This document shows, piece after piece, positions 1-7,334 of a stretch of DNA of 22,957 nt. The first letter of the stretch is position 1. The number at the start of each line of letters is the position of its first letter. The stretch lies in assembly GCA_036389695.1 (NCBI GenBank), contig DASVWG010000534.1, positions 1 through 22,957 of the forward strand. The letters are read 5' to 3'. The notes beneath the pieces are model-generated. The model saw only the letters and a list, made by a program, of their open reading frames with translations, was not told the DNA's origin and did not search any database. This DNA comes from JALZHR01 sp036389695 (lineage in GTDB: Bacteria > Acidobacteriota > Blastocatellia > Pyrinomonadales > Pyrinomonadaceae). A program made the translations under genes and the position numbers.

Positions 1-279
1 CATGTTTTTGACGTAATCGGCGTGTCCCGGACAATCGACGTGCGCGTAGTGACGGTTCGCCGTTTCGTATTCGACGTGCGCGGTGGCGATTGTGATGCCG
101 CGCGCCTTTTCTTCCGGCGCGTTGTCAATCGAATCAAAAGCACGCACCTGAATCTTCGGATTGTGTTTTGCCAAAACTTTCGTGATGGCGGCGGTCAAAG
201 TCGTTTTGCCGTGGTCGACGTGCCCGATAGTGCCGATGTTGACGTGCGGCTTGCTTCTGTCAAATTTCTCTTTGCTCAT
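1..279 (-). CDS. tuf: Elongation factor Tu, N-terminal 93 residues (partial)
   Basis: This is the GTPase that delivers aminoacyl-tRNA to the ribosome. Only the start of the G domain lies in the window; the gene runs off the left edge. The translation begins MSKEKFDRSKPHVNVGTIGH. It shows the P-loop GHVDHGKT (residues 19-26), the switch I sequence RGITI (60-64) and the G3 motif DCPGH (82-86), all at the usual EF-Tu positions. The gene follows three tRNA genes on the same strand (tyr, gly, thr), the arrangement known from E. coli tufB, and is probably cotranscribed with them. A GAGG ribosome-binding sequence lies a little far upstream (about 13 nt) of the ATG at 279. Identification is secure; whether a second tuf copy exists elsewhere cannot be seen here. 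Confidence 0.97.
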   Translation of the reverse strand, partial: MSKEKFDRSKPHVNIGTIGHVDHGKTTLTAAITKVLAKHNPKIQVRAFDSIDNAPEEKARGITIATAHVEYETANRHYAHVDCPGHADYVKNM

Positions 280-327
280 CTTTTACTTATCCTCTTGAAC
301 GATTAATGAATTGCTAAAATAACTGTC

Positions 328-402
<75 letters not shown>

Positions 403-430
403 TGAATTCCATTTAATCCAGATAAAATTT

Positions 431-506
431 TGGAGCGGGAGACGAGGCTCGAACTCGCTACCCTCAGCTTGGAAGGCTGATGCTCTACCAAATGAGCTAC
501 TCCCGC
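431..506 (-). tRNA. trnG: tRNA-Gly (anticodon TCC)
   Basis: A 76-nt cloverleaf on the minus strand. The acceptor stem is GCGGGAG/CTCCCGC, the anticodon stem TCAGC/GCTGA has the anticodon TCC at 473-471, and the T loop is TTCGAGC. CCA is encoded. It lies between tRNA-Tyr and tRNA-Thr, and the spacer towards tRNA-Tyr contains a heptamer-repeat hairpin. Confidence 0.95.
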
Positions 507-511
507 CCGCT

Positions 512-587
512 AGGGATGAAAGATGAGGGATGAGGGATGAATAAGAAATAAACTTATTCATCCTTCATCCTTCTGACCTCATCCCTT
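512..587. repeat. Heptamer-repeat hairpin (GGGATGA family) between two tRNA genes
   Basis: The left arm is four consecutive 7-mers (GGGATGA, AAGATGA, GGGATGA, GGGATGA) followed by ATAAG. The right arm starts CTTATTCATCC and runs through the complementary words to CATCCCTT. Pairing is imperfect in the middle. The same word family builds the arms of the element at 8408-8554. It sits in the tRNA-Tyr/tRNA-Gly spacer, so it would be transcribed in the tRNA-tuf precursor. Confidence 0.8.
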
Positions 588-592
588 AATTC

Positions 593-680
593 TGGTGCAA
601 GGGGTAGGATTTGAACCTACGTAGGATATTACTCCGCCGGGTTTACAGCCCGGTGCCATTAACCACTCGACCACCCTTGC
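593..680 (-). tRNA. trnY: tRNA-Tyr (anticodon GTA)
   Basis: An 88-nt class II tRNA on the minus strand. The acceptor stem is GCAAGGG/CCCTTGC, the anticodon GTA is at 646-644, and a long variable arm and the T loop TTCAAAT follow. CCA is encoded. It is the first gene of the tyr-gly-thr-tuf cluster; its 5' end is about 60 nt downstream of a good promoter-like sequence. Confidence 0.95.
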
Positions 681-740
681 ATTTATTTAATGTTTGTCGA
701 GTCTTGTTTGCCAGACATTTGAGTCAATAGCAAAATCAAC

Positions 741-769
741 ATATTAACGAAAATTTTATCAGGTTGCAA
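741..769 (-). promoter_or_regulatory. Predicted sigma-70-type promoter of the tRNA-tuf cluster
   Basis: On the minus strand, TTGCAA (769-764) is followed after exactly 17 nt by TAATAT (746-741). The spacer is A/T-rich. Transcription would begin near 734, giving a leader of about 54 nt before tRNA-Tyr at 680. The site fits in the short gap between the xerD stop codon (793) and the first tRNA. Assignment rests on consensus and spacing only. Confidence 0.55.
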
Positions 770-792
770 GTTTGAGATGCGTCTTTTCGCTT

Positions 793-1710
793 TTAGGTTT
801 TATCCTTGTTTTTGGCGCGCGGGTGAAATCGCTCGTAAGATTTTCGCAGGTGGCTGTCGCTTAAGTGCGTGTAAATCTGCGTGGTGGAAATGTCGGCGTG
901 TCCGAGCATTTGCTGGACGGAGCGGACGTCGGCGCGGTTTTGAATCAGGTGCGTGGCAAAGCTGTGCCGGAGCGTGTGCGGCGAGATGTCTTCGCGCCCG
1001 ATTTTTTCGCCGCATTCCTTGACCATTCGGAAAACTTCCTGCCGCGAAAGCGGATTTCCCGAAACGGAAACAAAAAGATTCTGAATCTCGATGTTTTCCT
1101 TCCGGCGGCGCAGAATCAGATAGCTTTTCAGCCATTCGACGGCGCTTTTGCCGATAGGAACCTTGCGCGTTTTGCTGCCTTTTCCTTTACAGGTCAAAAT
1201 TCCCGCGTCGAGTTCGACATCGCCCAATTGCAGCGAGCAAACTTCCGAAACGCGCAAGCCCGCCGCGTACATCGTTTCCAGCATCGCGCGATTCCGCAGA
1301 CCGATTTCGCCGGAAACGTCGGGCACTAAAAGCAGCTCCTCGATTTCCGTCTGATTCAGAAATTTCGGCAGGTAAGCGGCTTTCTGCGGCGCGTCCAAAT
1401 CTTCCGCCGGATTTTTGGCGATGTGCCGGTCGAACAATAAAAATTTATAAAATCCGCGCAGCGCGCTGATGATTCGGCTGACGGAAGTCGCCGAAAGATT
1501 TTCGCGCGACAAATCAATCAGAAATTCGCGCAAATCCTGCCGGCTCAAGTTTACGATGTCGAAATCGTTTTTTTCCGACCACGCCTTCAGTTTCGCCAAA
1601 TCTCTCGCGTAGCTGGCGAGCGAATTTTTCGCCAAGCCTTTTTCGACCTGCAAATACGAAAGATATTCGCGCACGAGGTCGCGTTTTTTCGTTGAATTAA
1701 TCTCCACCAT
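793..1710 (-). CDS. xerD: Tyrosine recombinase XerD (chromosome dimer resolution)
   Basis: This site-specific recombinase works with XerC at dif to resolve chromosome dimers. With the start at 1710 it has 305 residues, about the usual length. An N-terminal SAM-like core-binding domain (1-100) is followed by the catalytic domain. Visible catalytic residues are R153 (GLRVSEV), K177 (CKGKGSK), H245 and R248 (HTLRHSFATH), H271 (GHADIST) and the nucleophile Y280 (IYTHL). A longer reading frame opens upstream to 1884, but the extra residues lie inside the preceding gene and look non-family. The start at 1710 overlaps that gene's stop by 14 bp, suggesting translational coupling. XerD rather than XerC is inferred from overall sequence style; phage or island integrase is unlikely because length and context are housekeeping. 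Confidence 0.85.
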   Translation of the reverse strand: MVEINSTKKRDLVREYLSYLQVEKGLAKNSLASYARDLAKLKAWSEKNDFDIVNLSRQDLREFLIDLSRENLSATSVSRIISALRGFYKFLLFDRHIAKNPAEDLDAPQKAAYLPKFLNQTEIEELLLVPDVSGEIGLRNRAMLETMYAAGLRVSEVCSLQLGDVELDAGILTCKGKGSKTRKVPIGKSAVEWLKSYLILRRRKENIEIQNLFVSVSGNPLSRQEVFRMVKECGEKIGREDISPHTLRHSFATHLIQNRADVRSVQQMLGHADISTTQIYTHLSDSHLRKSYERFHPRAKNKDKT

Positions 1711-3379
1711 CGTAAAAGCTCTGCGTCGGAAGCGGGCAGCCGAGAGTATGCTGCGTCTCGGGATGTTGTGCCATTTCGCGCCGCGCCAGCCAGCGCGAAA
1801 CGTTCCACGTGCGAAAATCGTTTTCCTTTTTCGCCTCTTCAAAGCGCCGCACCAGTTTATATCTGACCGGGCATTGCTGCTCAAAATTCATCGCGGGCAT
1901 CGATTCCAGAAGCGCGGGAATGGCGTCGTCGCTCAGATTCGTCACGTAATTCGAATCGAAGCTGCGTCCCTGCTGCATCAATCGAACGTTGGTGCGCACG
2001 ATAAATTCGTCCGGGTTGAAAACGTGCAAAGTGCCGACCATAAACAGCGCCAGCCACAAAGCGCCCCACGCAAACTGCTCGCGCGCGCCGCGCAAAACCG
2101 TCAAGCCGAACCAGATGAAAACCAGCGCCAGCCAAATCATAAACGCCATCGGGTAAAGCCGCGCCGAAGTCAAACCGTAACCGAGACTGCCCGTGTAAAG
2201 CAACAATCTCTGCGTCGCGGAAATCATGATGACAAACAGCAAAACAATCTGCGCGCCAGCCAGCACGCGATAAATTTTCTCGTTAAACGGTTTATCTTTC
2301 CGCAAAAGCCAGTGCGACAAAAGCAGAATCGGCAAAACGAGCGCGGCAACCGCCACCAGTTCGCCAAAACCGCGCCGCGCGTATTCGGCGAGCTTGAAAT
2401 CGGGCGTGCTCTGCACCAAATCCATTCCGCCGAACAGATACGGCAGCTGCACGATGACAAAGCTTAGAAACAAAAGATTTATCAAGCCGAGAACGATTCC
2501 CGTCTCGATTGCGCCGAGCGTAAACACGGGCGGCAAAGCCGAATTATTCACGTCGCGCCAGTCCCAGTCTCCGGCGGGGTTCGGCGTTTCCTCGTTCTTC
2601 GTTTCATCTTTCGGCGCAGACTCTTTCGCTTCATCGTTTTTTTCTGTTGCGGTAATGCTTAACGACTGCGTTTTCACCCCGGTTTGATTTTCTTCCTTAA
2701 CGTCATCGTCAAAAGATAAGCCGATTATCGAGCCGCGCAGGTAACCGGCGCTGCACCACGCGACGAAGCCGAACAAAAGAAGATGCGTAAACAAAACGTC
2801 CGGCTCAATCCGCAAAGTTTTTTCTATAATTCCTTGAAAAACCGCGTCCGCCGCCATAAAAAGCGCGCCGAAAACAAACAAAATCGGCGCGGCAATCGCC
2901 AGCCCGCGAAAAACCGCAATCAAATGCCGCGTCCAGCCCGCGCGCGGAATCGTTTTCCACTCGATGTCTTCCATAAAAAGATAAAACGGAGCGAAAGCGG
3001 CGTTTATCCCCGAAAAACACGCGGCGTAAAAGTAATGAATCAATCCGGCAACCTGCGTTTTGATTTTCAGCGCGGGCAATGTCAGAACCGTTAAAATCGT
3101 CATAATCGCCAGCGCGTTTAAAAGCTTGAGCTGAATCGCGTCGCGCCAGACAAACATCGCCGCGAAAAAAACAAGCGCGGCGTGCAACGAGGCGGTTTGA
3201 AAATTCCAGAACTCGCGCCTGCGCCGCAAAACCAGCGCCAGCATCGTCACCGCAAACGCGCCGACGAAAAGAAAAACATTCAAGCCCCAGGGCGTCGCGC
3301 GCAGAAAAGCATCGCCTAAAATTCCGAGTAAAACAGCCGCTTCGACAATCTCCAAACCGGTTTTTGTACGCTCGTTCAT
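1697..3379 (-). CDS. DUF4173/DUF4153-type polytopic membrane protein
   Basis: A 560-residue integral membrane protein with roughly a dozen hydrophobic segments. These are interrupted by one charged, low-complexity loop around residues 225-275, rich in K, E, T and N. The C-terminal part (RSFDSNYVTNLSDDAIPALL and surroundings) is soluble. The pattern of conserved segments, such as TPDFKLAEYARRGFGEL and DEFIVRTNV, resembles the DUF4173 family, which has no established biochemical role. It lies 17 bp downstream of the flavoprotein gene and overlaps the xerD start, so it belongs to a five-gene co-directional run. The family call is from memory of motif style; function is unknown. Confidence 0.75.
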   Translation of the reverse strand: MNERTKTGLEIVEAAVLLGILGDAFLRATPWGLNVFLFVGAFAVTMLALVLRRRREFWNFQTASLHAALVFFAAMFVWRDAIQLKLLNALAIMTILTVLTLPALKIKTQVAGLIHYFYAACFSGINAAFAPFYLFMEDIEWKTIPRAGWTRHLIAVFRGLAIAAPILFVFGALFMAADAVFQGIIEKTLRIEPDVLFTHLLLFGFVAWCSAGYLRGSIIGLSFDDDVKEENQTGVKTQSLSITATEKNDEAKESAPKDETKNEETPNPAGDWDWRDVNNSALPPVFTLGAIETGIVLGLINLLFLSFVIVQLPYLFGGMDLVQSTPDFKLAEYARRGFGELVAVAALVLPILLLSHWLLRKDKPFNEKIYRVLAGAQIVLLFVIMISATQRLLLYTGSLGYGLTSARLYPMAFMIWLALVFIWFGLTVLRGAREQFAWGALWLALFMVGTLHVFNPDEFIVRTNVRLMQQGRSFDSNYVTNLSDDAIPALLESMPAMNFEQQCPVRYKLVRRFEEAKKENDFRTWNVSRWLARREMAQHPETQHTLGCPLPTQSFYDGGD

Positions 3380-3396
3380 TGGTTGATAAACTCCCT

Positions 3397-4686
3397 CTAA
3401 TTTGTGCCTTCGACGAAAGCTATTTTCGCTTTTTCGCCTTTTGATAAATCGACGTCCGGAAACGAGCCGCGCCCGAAAAAGACGTGCGCCGCCAGTTTTT
3501 CGAGCAGCGGCAGCCTAAGAAACGCGCAGCCGGTTTCCAGCAAAATCTGATTTGAAACGCTCGCCAGAATCCGGCGCATCCAGAGTCTGGAAACAAATCG
3601 CGCGCGGAAAAGCTCGCCGGAAAATTTCAGTAAAACCCGCGGATTTCCGCTTTCGAGCCGCTGCCAAATCACTTCCGCCGCCATCTTCGACAAGCGCAGA
3701 CACGGGTCGAGCCCGCCAGCCGTGAGCGGCGAAACCGCGCCCGAAGCGTCGCCGATTAAAAGCCCTCGCTCGCTGGCGATTCGCTTTAAAACGCCGCCGA
3801 CCGGAATCTTTCCGCCGCGTTTTTCCGCCAGCCGCGCCGAGCGCAAATCGACAAATTTTCCGATAACTTTCGCCTTAAAAATTTCTAACGCTTCGCGCGG
3901 GTTCAAGCCAGCGTAATAACCACCGACGCCGATGTGGATTTCCTCACCGTCGTTCGTCACCCACGCCAGATAACCCGGCGCGAGCCGCGCGTCGAGAAAA
4001 CAATGCAAAATCGGCTCGCCTTCTAAAGCGGCGCCCGTCCAGACTTCTTCGACGCCGACGATAAACTCGCGGTTTTCGTCCAAACCCAAATCTTTCGCCA
4101 CGCGTGAATTCGCGCCGTCCGCGCCGACTAAAACTTTTGTTTTCACCGCAAACGCTTCGCCGTTTTTTTCGAGATTGACGATTGTGTCAGAACCATCTGC
4201 GGTAGCGGATGGTTGAAGTTTGTCGATTACAGCGTTGGAATTATCATCGACGTTGGAATTATCATCGGCGTTTGAGTTATCAATGTTCAACCGCCCGCTA
4301 CCGCAGGCGGTTCTGACTTGTTGCGCTGAAACATATCGAGTCGAATTGGAAAACTCGACGCCGTTTCTGACGCATTCGCCTAAAATATTTTCGTAAAGCA
4401 AGCCCATTTTGCCGACGCGGAATTCGTCGTGTTTGCTCGACAGACGCAAAGCCTTCAAGCGCGGCGAATAAAGCGCGACATTTCGCACGGGTTTGCCCAG
4501 AGTTTCGGGCGGAAAGTCGAAATCTTCCAGCGTTTTGCGAACGAAAATTCCGGTCGTGTGAATGCCTTTCGTCAAATCAGTTTTGCGGTCAACGAGCAAA
4601 ATTTTTGCGCCTCGCCGCGAGAGCAGCTTGGCGCATTGCAGACCGGCTAAACCCGAGCCGACGATTACCACATCGAAACTTTTCAT
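3397..4686 (-). CDS. FAD-dependent oxidoreductase, geranylgeranyl-reductase-like, with a repeat-derived insert
   Basis: A 429-residue flavoprotein. It has the Rossmann dinucleotide site VIVGSGLAG (residues 8-16; Gly at 10, 12, 15), the second FAD contact GADGANS (188-194), and LLIGDASGAVSPLTAGGLDP (309-328). The last motif is typical of the geranylgeranyl-reductase/digeranylglycerophospholipid-reductase group, which saturates isoprenoid chains; the true substrate here is unknown. Residues 124-167 are an in-frame insert made of an inverted pair of REP-like sequences (4186-4317) around an Asp/Asn/Ser repeat. They fall between two strands of the substrate domain, presumably as a surface loop. 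It starts 6 bp after the upstream membrane-protein gene with no strong ribosome-binding site. Confidence 0.85.
   Translation of the reverse strand: MKSFDVVIVGSGLAGLQCAKLLSRRGAKILLVDRKTDLTKGIHTTGIFVRKTLEDFDFPPETLGKPVRNVALYSPRLKALRLSSKHDEFRVGKMGLLYENILGECVRNGVEFSNSTRYVSAQQVRTACGSGRLNIDNSNADDNSNVDDNSNAVIDKLQPSATADGSDTIVNLEKNGEAFAVKTKVLVGADGANSRVAKDLGLDENREFIVGVEEVWTGAALEGEPILHCFLDARLAPGYLAWVTNDGEEIHIGVGGYYAGLNPREALEIFKAKVIGKFVDLRSARLAEKRGGKIPVGGVLKRIASERGLLIGDASGAVSPLTAGGLDPCLRLSKMAAEVIWQRLESGNPRVLLKFSGELFRARFVSRLWMRRILASVSNQILLETGCAFLRLPLLEKLAAHVFFGRGSFPDVDLSKGEKAKIAFVEGTN
4186..4317. repeat. Inverted pair of REP-like sequences inserted inside a coding sequence
   Basis: The outer arms are two 32-nt copies in opposite orientation (4186-4217 and 4286-4317). 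Each is itself a hairpin: 7-bp stem, loop TGCGGTAGCG. The stems read AACCATC/GATGGTT in one copy and AACCGCC/GGCGGTT in the other, so two base pairs have changed on both sides. Between the arms are 18-bp tandem units (4233-4250, 4251-4268 and a decayed third) encoding DDNSN repeats. Total length is 132 bp, and both boundaries coincide with codon boundaries of the flavoprotein gene (residues 124-167). Confidence 0.85.
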
Positions 4687-4692
4687 AAATTT

Positions 4693-5466
4693 TTAGTCAA
4701 CCCCAACCCGTGCTTCTTCTATATCTTCGCCCGTCAGTTCCCTGTAAGCTTCGGCGACGGCAGCTCTTTTTTCCGCGTCCTGCCGCTCGGCGCCGAAAGC
4801 GTATTCTCTGGCTAAGCCTTTAAAATCGACGAGCGGCGCGACGTATTTTAAGTTTGCGGCTTGAGCGCGAACCGCTTGCGCGTCGCCGTCTCTCATCGCG
4901 TCCAAAGCTCTTTTGATTTGTATATTTAAGACCGTCGGCAAACAGACGCTGAAAACCGCGCTCAAGACGAATGAATTTATTAAAACGCCTCTTTCGAGAA
5001 ACAATTTCGACGCGTGAAAAGCGCGAATCGCGTTGCGCAGAAAAACAATCGAGGTAAAGAGCGGCGTAAAGCCTAAAAGCCCGATTATGACGAACAATCC
5101 GAGCAGGCTTACCGGCAGTAAAACAATCCCGACCGCGAGCGAAATTACGCCGCCGACGGCAAAAAGTCCTGCCAGAAAACCGTTGAGCCATTTCAGCTTC
5201 GCGCCCCAGATGAGCCACGCCGCCATCGACATCACCGAAACGAAGCTCAAAACATAGGCAAACGGCTTTAAAACTCCCAAAAAAGCTTCGCCCGTAAATA
5301 CGTTTCTGAAAACGACCGGGTCGCAGACAAAACAAATTACGGGCAGAACGACGCCGAAAATCCAGTCGAAATTTCTTTGCGATTCGGTCGCCTCTTTTTG
5401 AAACTGCCGCCGCCAGAAACCTTTTTGCGGCTCGACGTTTCCTTCCGCTAATCCAAGTTTTTGCAT
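4693..5466 (-). CDS. Hypothetical membrane protein
   Basis: A 257-residue protein I do not recognise. After a charged N-terminus (about residues 1-33, containing KGFWRRQFQKEATESQRNF) come four or five hydrophobic segments between about 35 and 190. A soluble C-terminal tail rich in Ala, Glu and Arg follows. The segment RNAIRAFHASKLFLERGVL suggests a cytoplasmic loop. There is no signal peptide cleavage site. The start is supported by AGGGAG about 10 nt upstream. It sits 20 bp after the preceding gene and 6 bp before the flavoprotein gene, so it is very likely cotranscribed with both. Confidence 0.75.
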   Translation of the reverse strand: MQKLGLAEGNVEPQKGFWRRQFQKEATESQRNFDWIFGVVLPVICFVCDPVVFRNVFTGEAFLGVLKPFAYVLSFVSVMSMAAWLIWGAKLKWLNGFLAGLFAVGGVISLAVGIVLLPVSLLGLFVIIGLLGFTPLFTSIVFLRNAIRAFHASKLFLERGVLINSFVLSAVFSVCLPTVLNIQIKRALDAMRDGDAQAVRAQAANLKYVAPLVDFKGLAREYAFGAERQDAEKRAAVAEAYRELTGEDIEEARVGVD

Positions 5467-5486
5467 AACGCTTTAACTCCCTTTTC

Positions 5487-6155
5487 TCAATTCACGCCCG
5501 CCGTTTCAGTTTGTTGCGCCAGCTGAAAATAATTTCGCTTGTGCAGCAGGCTGTCTTCGTCGCCGATTAAGACCGTCTCGATAACTTTGTCGATGCCGAT
5601 GCCTTCGGCAACGTCGAGACGCGGATTTTTGACGTCTGTCGGCAAATCGAAGACGATTTCCTTTTCGAAGCTTCCGCCCGCCGGAACTTTCCCGTCAAAC
5701 GGCTGCCCGGTCGCCGAGGCGATTAAAACATTTTCGGCATCGCGGTCGCGCTCGAAAATCCTGCCGTCTGCGTCTATCACCTGCGCATTCGGCGCGTGCA
5801 GCCCAAGCTGCGCGCGTTTGGCGTCGCTCGAAACTTTTACCGTGACAATATAAAACTCGCCGTTCGCCGCCGCGTCGCCGATGGTTTTCGTACGTCTTAC
5901 GCCCGAAACGCTCGTGTGCATATGGCAATCCAGATAAAAACCGCAAAACTCTTTCGGCTCGTTCAGCCCGAGCGTTTTTTCCTCGCTGAAAATCGAGGCG
6001 ACCAGTAATAAAATTATGTAACCGGCGAGCCACGTCGTGACGCCGCCGAGAACAAAAGTTCTCAGCCAAGTCTTTTTCGTCACCAGTGAAATAACCAGTA
6101 AAACGGCGGCGACAAATAATCCGCCGATTGTCATTGCCATTAAAATCACGCCCAT
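5487..6155 (-). CDS. Membrane-anchored protein with extracytoplasmic beta-rich domain
   Basis: About 222 residues from the chosen start, MGVILMAMTIGG. Two hydrophobic helices (about residues 3-25 and 32-57) are followed by a soluble region beginning SEEKTLGLNEPKEFCGFYLD. The soluble part (GEFYIVTVKVSSDAKR, VIDADGRIFERDRDAE, GGSFEKEIVFDLPTDV) resembles DUF4352-type immunoglobulin-like domains of exported proteins; this is a fold-level guess. An alternative ATG lies 18 bp upstream at 6173, but a perfect GGAGG (6164-6160) sits between the two and favours the downstream start. It is the first gene of the run that continues through the flavoprotein gene to xerD. Function unknown. Confidence 0.75.
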   Translation of the reverse strand: MGVILMAMTIGGLFVAAVLLVISLVTKKTWLRTFVLGGVTTWLAGYIILLLVASIFSEEKTLGLNEPKEFCGFYLDCHMHTSVSGVRRTKTIGDAAANGEFYIVTVKVSSDAKRAQLGLHAPNAQVIDADGRIFERDRDAENVLIASATGQPFDGKVPAGGSFEKEIVFDLPTDVKNPRLDVAEGIGIDKVIETVLIGDEDSLLHKRNYFQLAQQTETAGVN

Positions 6156-6159
6156 ATTT

Positions 6160-6164
6160 CCTCC
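6160..6164 (-). promoter_or_regulatory. Ribosome-binding site deciding the start at 6155
   Basis: GGAGG on the minus strand lies 4 nt before the ATG at 6155 and inside the alternative frame starting at 6173. The upstream ATG has only AAGG two bases away, which is too close to work well. This is the best Shine-Dalgarno match in this operon. Confidence 0.55.
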
Positions 6165-6225
6165 GTTATTCATCGCCTTTAAATTCCGAATCCAATCCTG
6201 AAACCGGCAATCCTGAAATCGAAAA

Positions 6226-6612
6226 TCACTTGCCTTTCATCGCGTTTATCAGCGCTTCCATATGATTCAGATAGCGATTCAGCGCCTCGCGCCCCGCGCC
6301 CGTGATTCGATATTCGGTCAGCGGTACGCGACCTTTAAAAGATTTTTCGCACGTGAGATAACCGGCTTCTTCCAGCTTTCGCGCGTGAACGCTGACGTTG
6401 CCGTCAGTCGTCTGCAAGAGGTTTTTCAAATCGCCGAACGACATCGAATCGTTTGCCGCCAGCGCGCTGATAATGCCGAGCCGCAGACGCTCGTGAATCA
6501 ATTTGTCCAGCTCGGTCGAAACGCTCTCCGCCGCTTTGTGAAGCGCGTTCGGCTTCGGCGTTTTCGCCGGTTCATTTTCCTTCGCTAAAGCTAAATTTCC
6601 TTTTGTTCGCAT
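6226..6612 (-). CDS. Winged-helix transcriptional regulator (HTH_34-like)
   Basis: A 128-residue DNA-binding protein. After a basic N-terminal tail of about 30 residues comes a winged helix. Its first helix is KLIHERLRLGIISALAAND, the recognition region is FGDLKNLLQTTDGNVSVHAR, and the wing is CEKSFKGRVPLTEYRITGAG. This matches the small ArsR/MarR-like family that often controls an adjacent membrane-protein gene. No metal-binding cysteines are present, so metal sensing is unlikely. The frame opens further upstream to 6855, but that extension overlaps the preceding gene; the ATG at 6612 is 38 bp after that gene and is preferred. Confidence 0.85.
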   Translation of the reverse strand: MRTKGNLALAKENEPAKTPKPNALHKAAESVSTELDKLIHERLRLGIISALAANDSMSFGDLKNLLQTTDGNVSVHARKLEEAGYLTCEKSFKGRVPLTEYRITGAGREALNRYLNHMEALINAMKGK

Positions 6613-6650
6613 AATTTTAATCAGGCAGATTTTATTTTTAGCTTCTGCCG

Positions 6651-7274
6651 CTAGCCGCCGAATCTTCTGGCGATGATAATGCCGAAAATGATATGCAGAA
6701 CGCCGAAGCCCGCGAGCATCAGCCAGTTGCCGTATCCGGCGGGCAGAAAAGCCGCAGCTGCGCCGAGCGCGATAAAACACCAGCCCATTACCGGCACGGC
6801 TTTCACCGAAAACGCGCCGCCCGTCACGACCGCCGCGCCGTAGAGCAGAAGCCACACCGGAATCATCATTTCAAAATTTCCGAATCGCCACAGTCCGAGC
6901 GTCAGAATGACGCCGCACAATATAGGCGGCAAAAATCCGTTCGCAAATTTTCGGGCGGGCGCTGACGTGAGCGGCAATTTCGCGATTTTCGACTTTTGCC
7001 ACATCGCGAAAAGCCCGATGGCGAAAGCCAGCAGCGCTTCCGTCAGCCAGACCGAAAGCCAGGCTCTGATTGAAATCTGCTGAAAAGCAATCACGCTCGC
7101 CGCAATCGCCGTCAAGCCCATAAAAATTCCGCCGTAACCGGGAACCGCCGTGAAATGCGTCGAGCGCTCCATCGTTTCGCGGATAAACCGCAAATTGTCA
7201 AATGCTCTATCGCCGATATTTACCGGCTCGTTCGTTTCGGTTTCCTCTTTACGCAGCGCCTGAATCTTCGCCAT
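6651..7274 (-). CDS. Hypothetical membrane protein paired with a winged-helix regulator
   Basis: A 207-residue protein. A soluble N-terminal stretch of about 40 residues (with NLRFIRETMERSTHFTAVPG) precedes about six hydrophobic segments, ending in LHIIFGIIIARRFGG. I do not recognise a named family. The arrangement of a membrane protein immediately followed by a small winged-helix regulator (start 38 bp downstream) is common in Acidobacteria-type genomes and suggests the pair is one regulatory unit. It is the first gene of its transcript; the upstream side is a 231-bp intergenic stretch holding a large palindrome. Confidence 0.75.
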   Translation of the reverse strand: MAKIQALRKEETETNEPVNIGDRAFDNLRFIRETMERSTHFTAVPGYGGIFMGLTAIAASVIAFQQISIRAWLSVWLTEALLAFAIGLFAMWQKSKIAKLPLTSAPARKFANGFLPPILCGVILTLGLWRFGNFEMMIPVWLLLYGAAVVTGGAFSVKAVPVMGWCFIALGAAAAFLPAGYGNWLMLAGFGVLHIIFGIIIARRFGG

Positions 7275-7334
7275 ATGTTTTGAAATGTATATTAAGTTGT
7301 TTTATTTGTCAAGAACTTTATAAGGCAAAGTAAC

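Noticed and set aside
777..1329. Plus-strand frames across the 3' part of xerD
   Set aside because: The minus-strand recombinase has all catalytic residues; the opposite frames are only shadows.
593..1710. XerD-like recombinase beside tRNA-Tyr read as an integrase at a tRNA attachment site
   Set aside because: Length, sequence and the operon overlap are those of housekeeping XerD. There is no partial tRNA copy, no excisionase and no foreign cargo.
1711..1884. N-terminal extension of XerD by 58 residues
   Set aside because: The extension is encoded entirely inside the upstream membrane-protein gene, is Arg-rich and unlike any XerD N-terminus.
6613..6855. N-terminal extension of the winged-helix regulator
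   Set aside because: It overlaps the upstream membrane-protein gene by about 200 bp and is Arg-rich; the ATG at 6612 gives a normal-length regulator.
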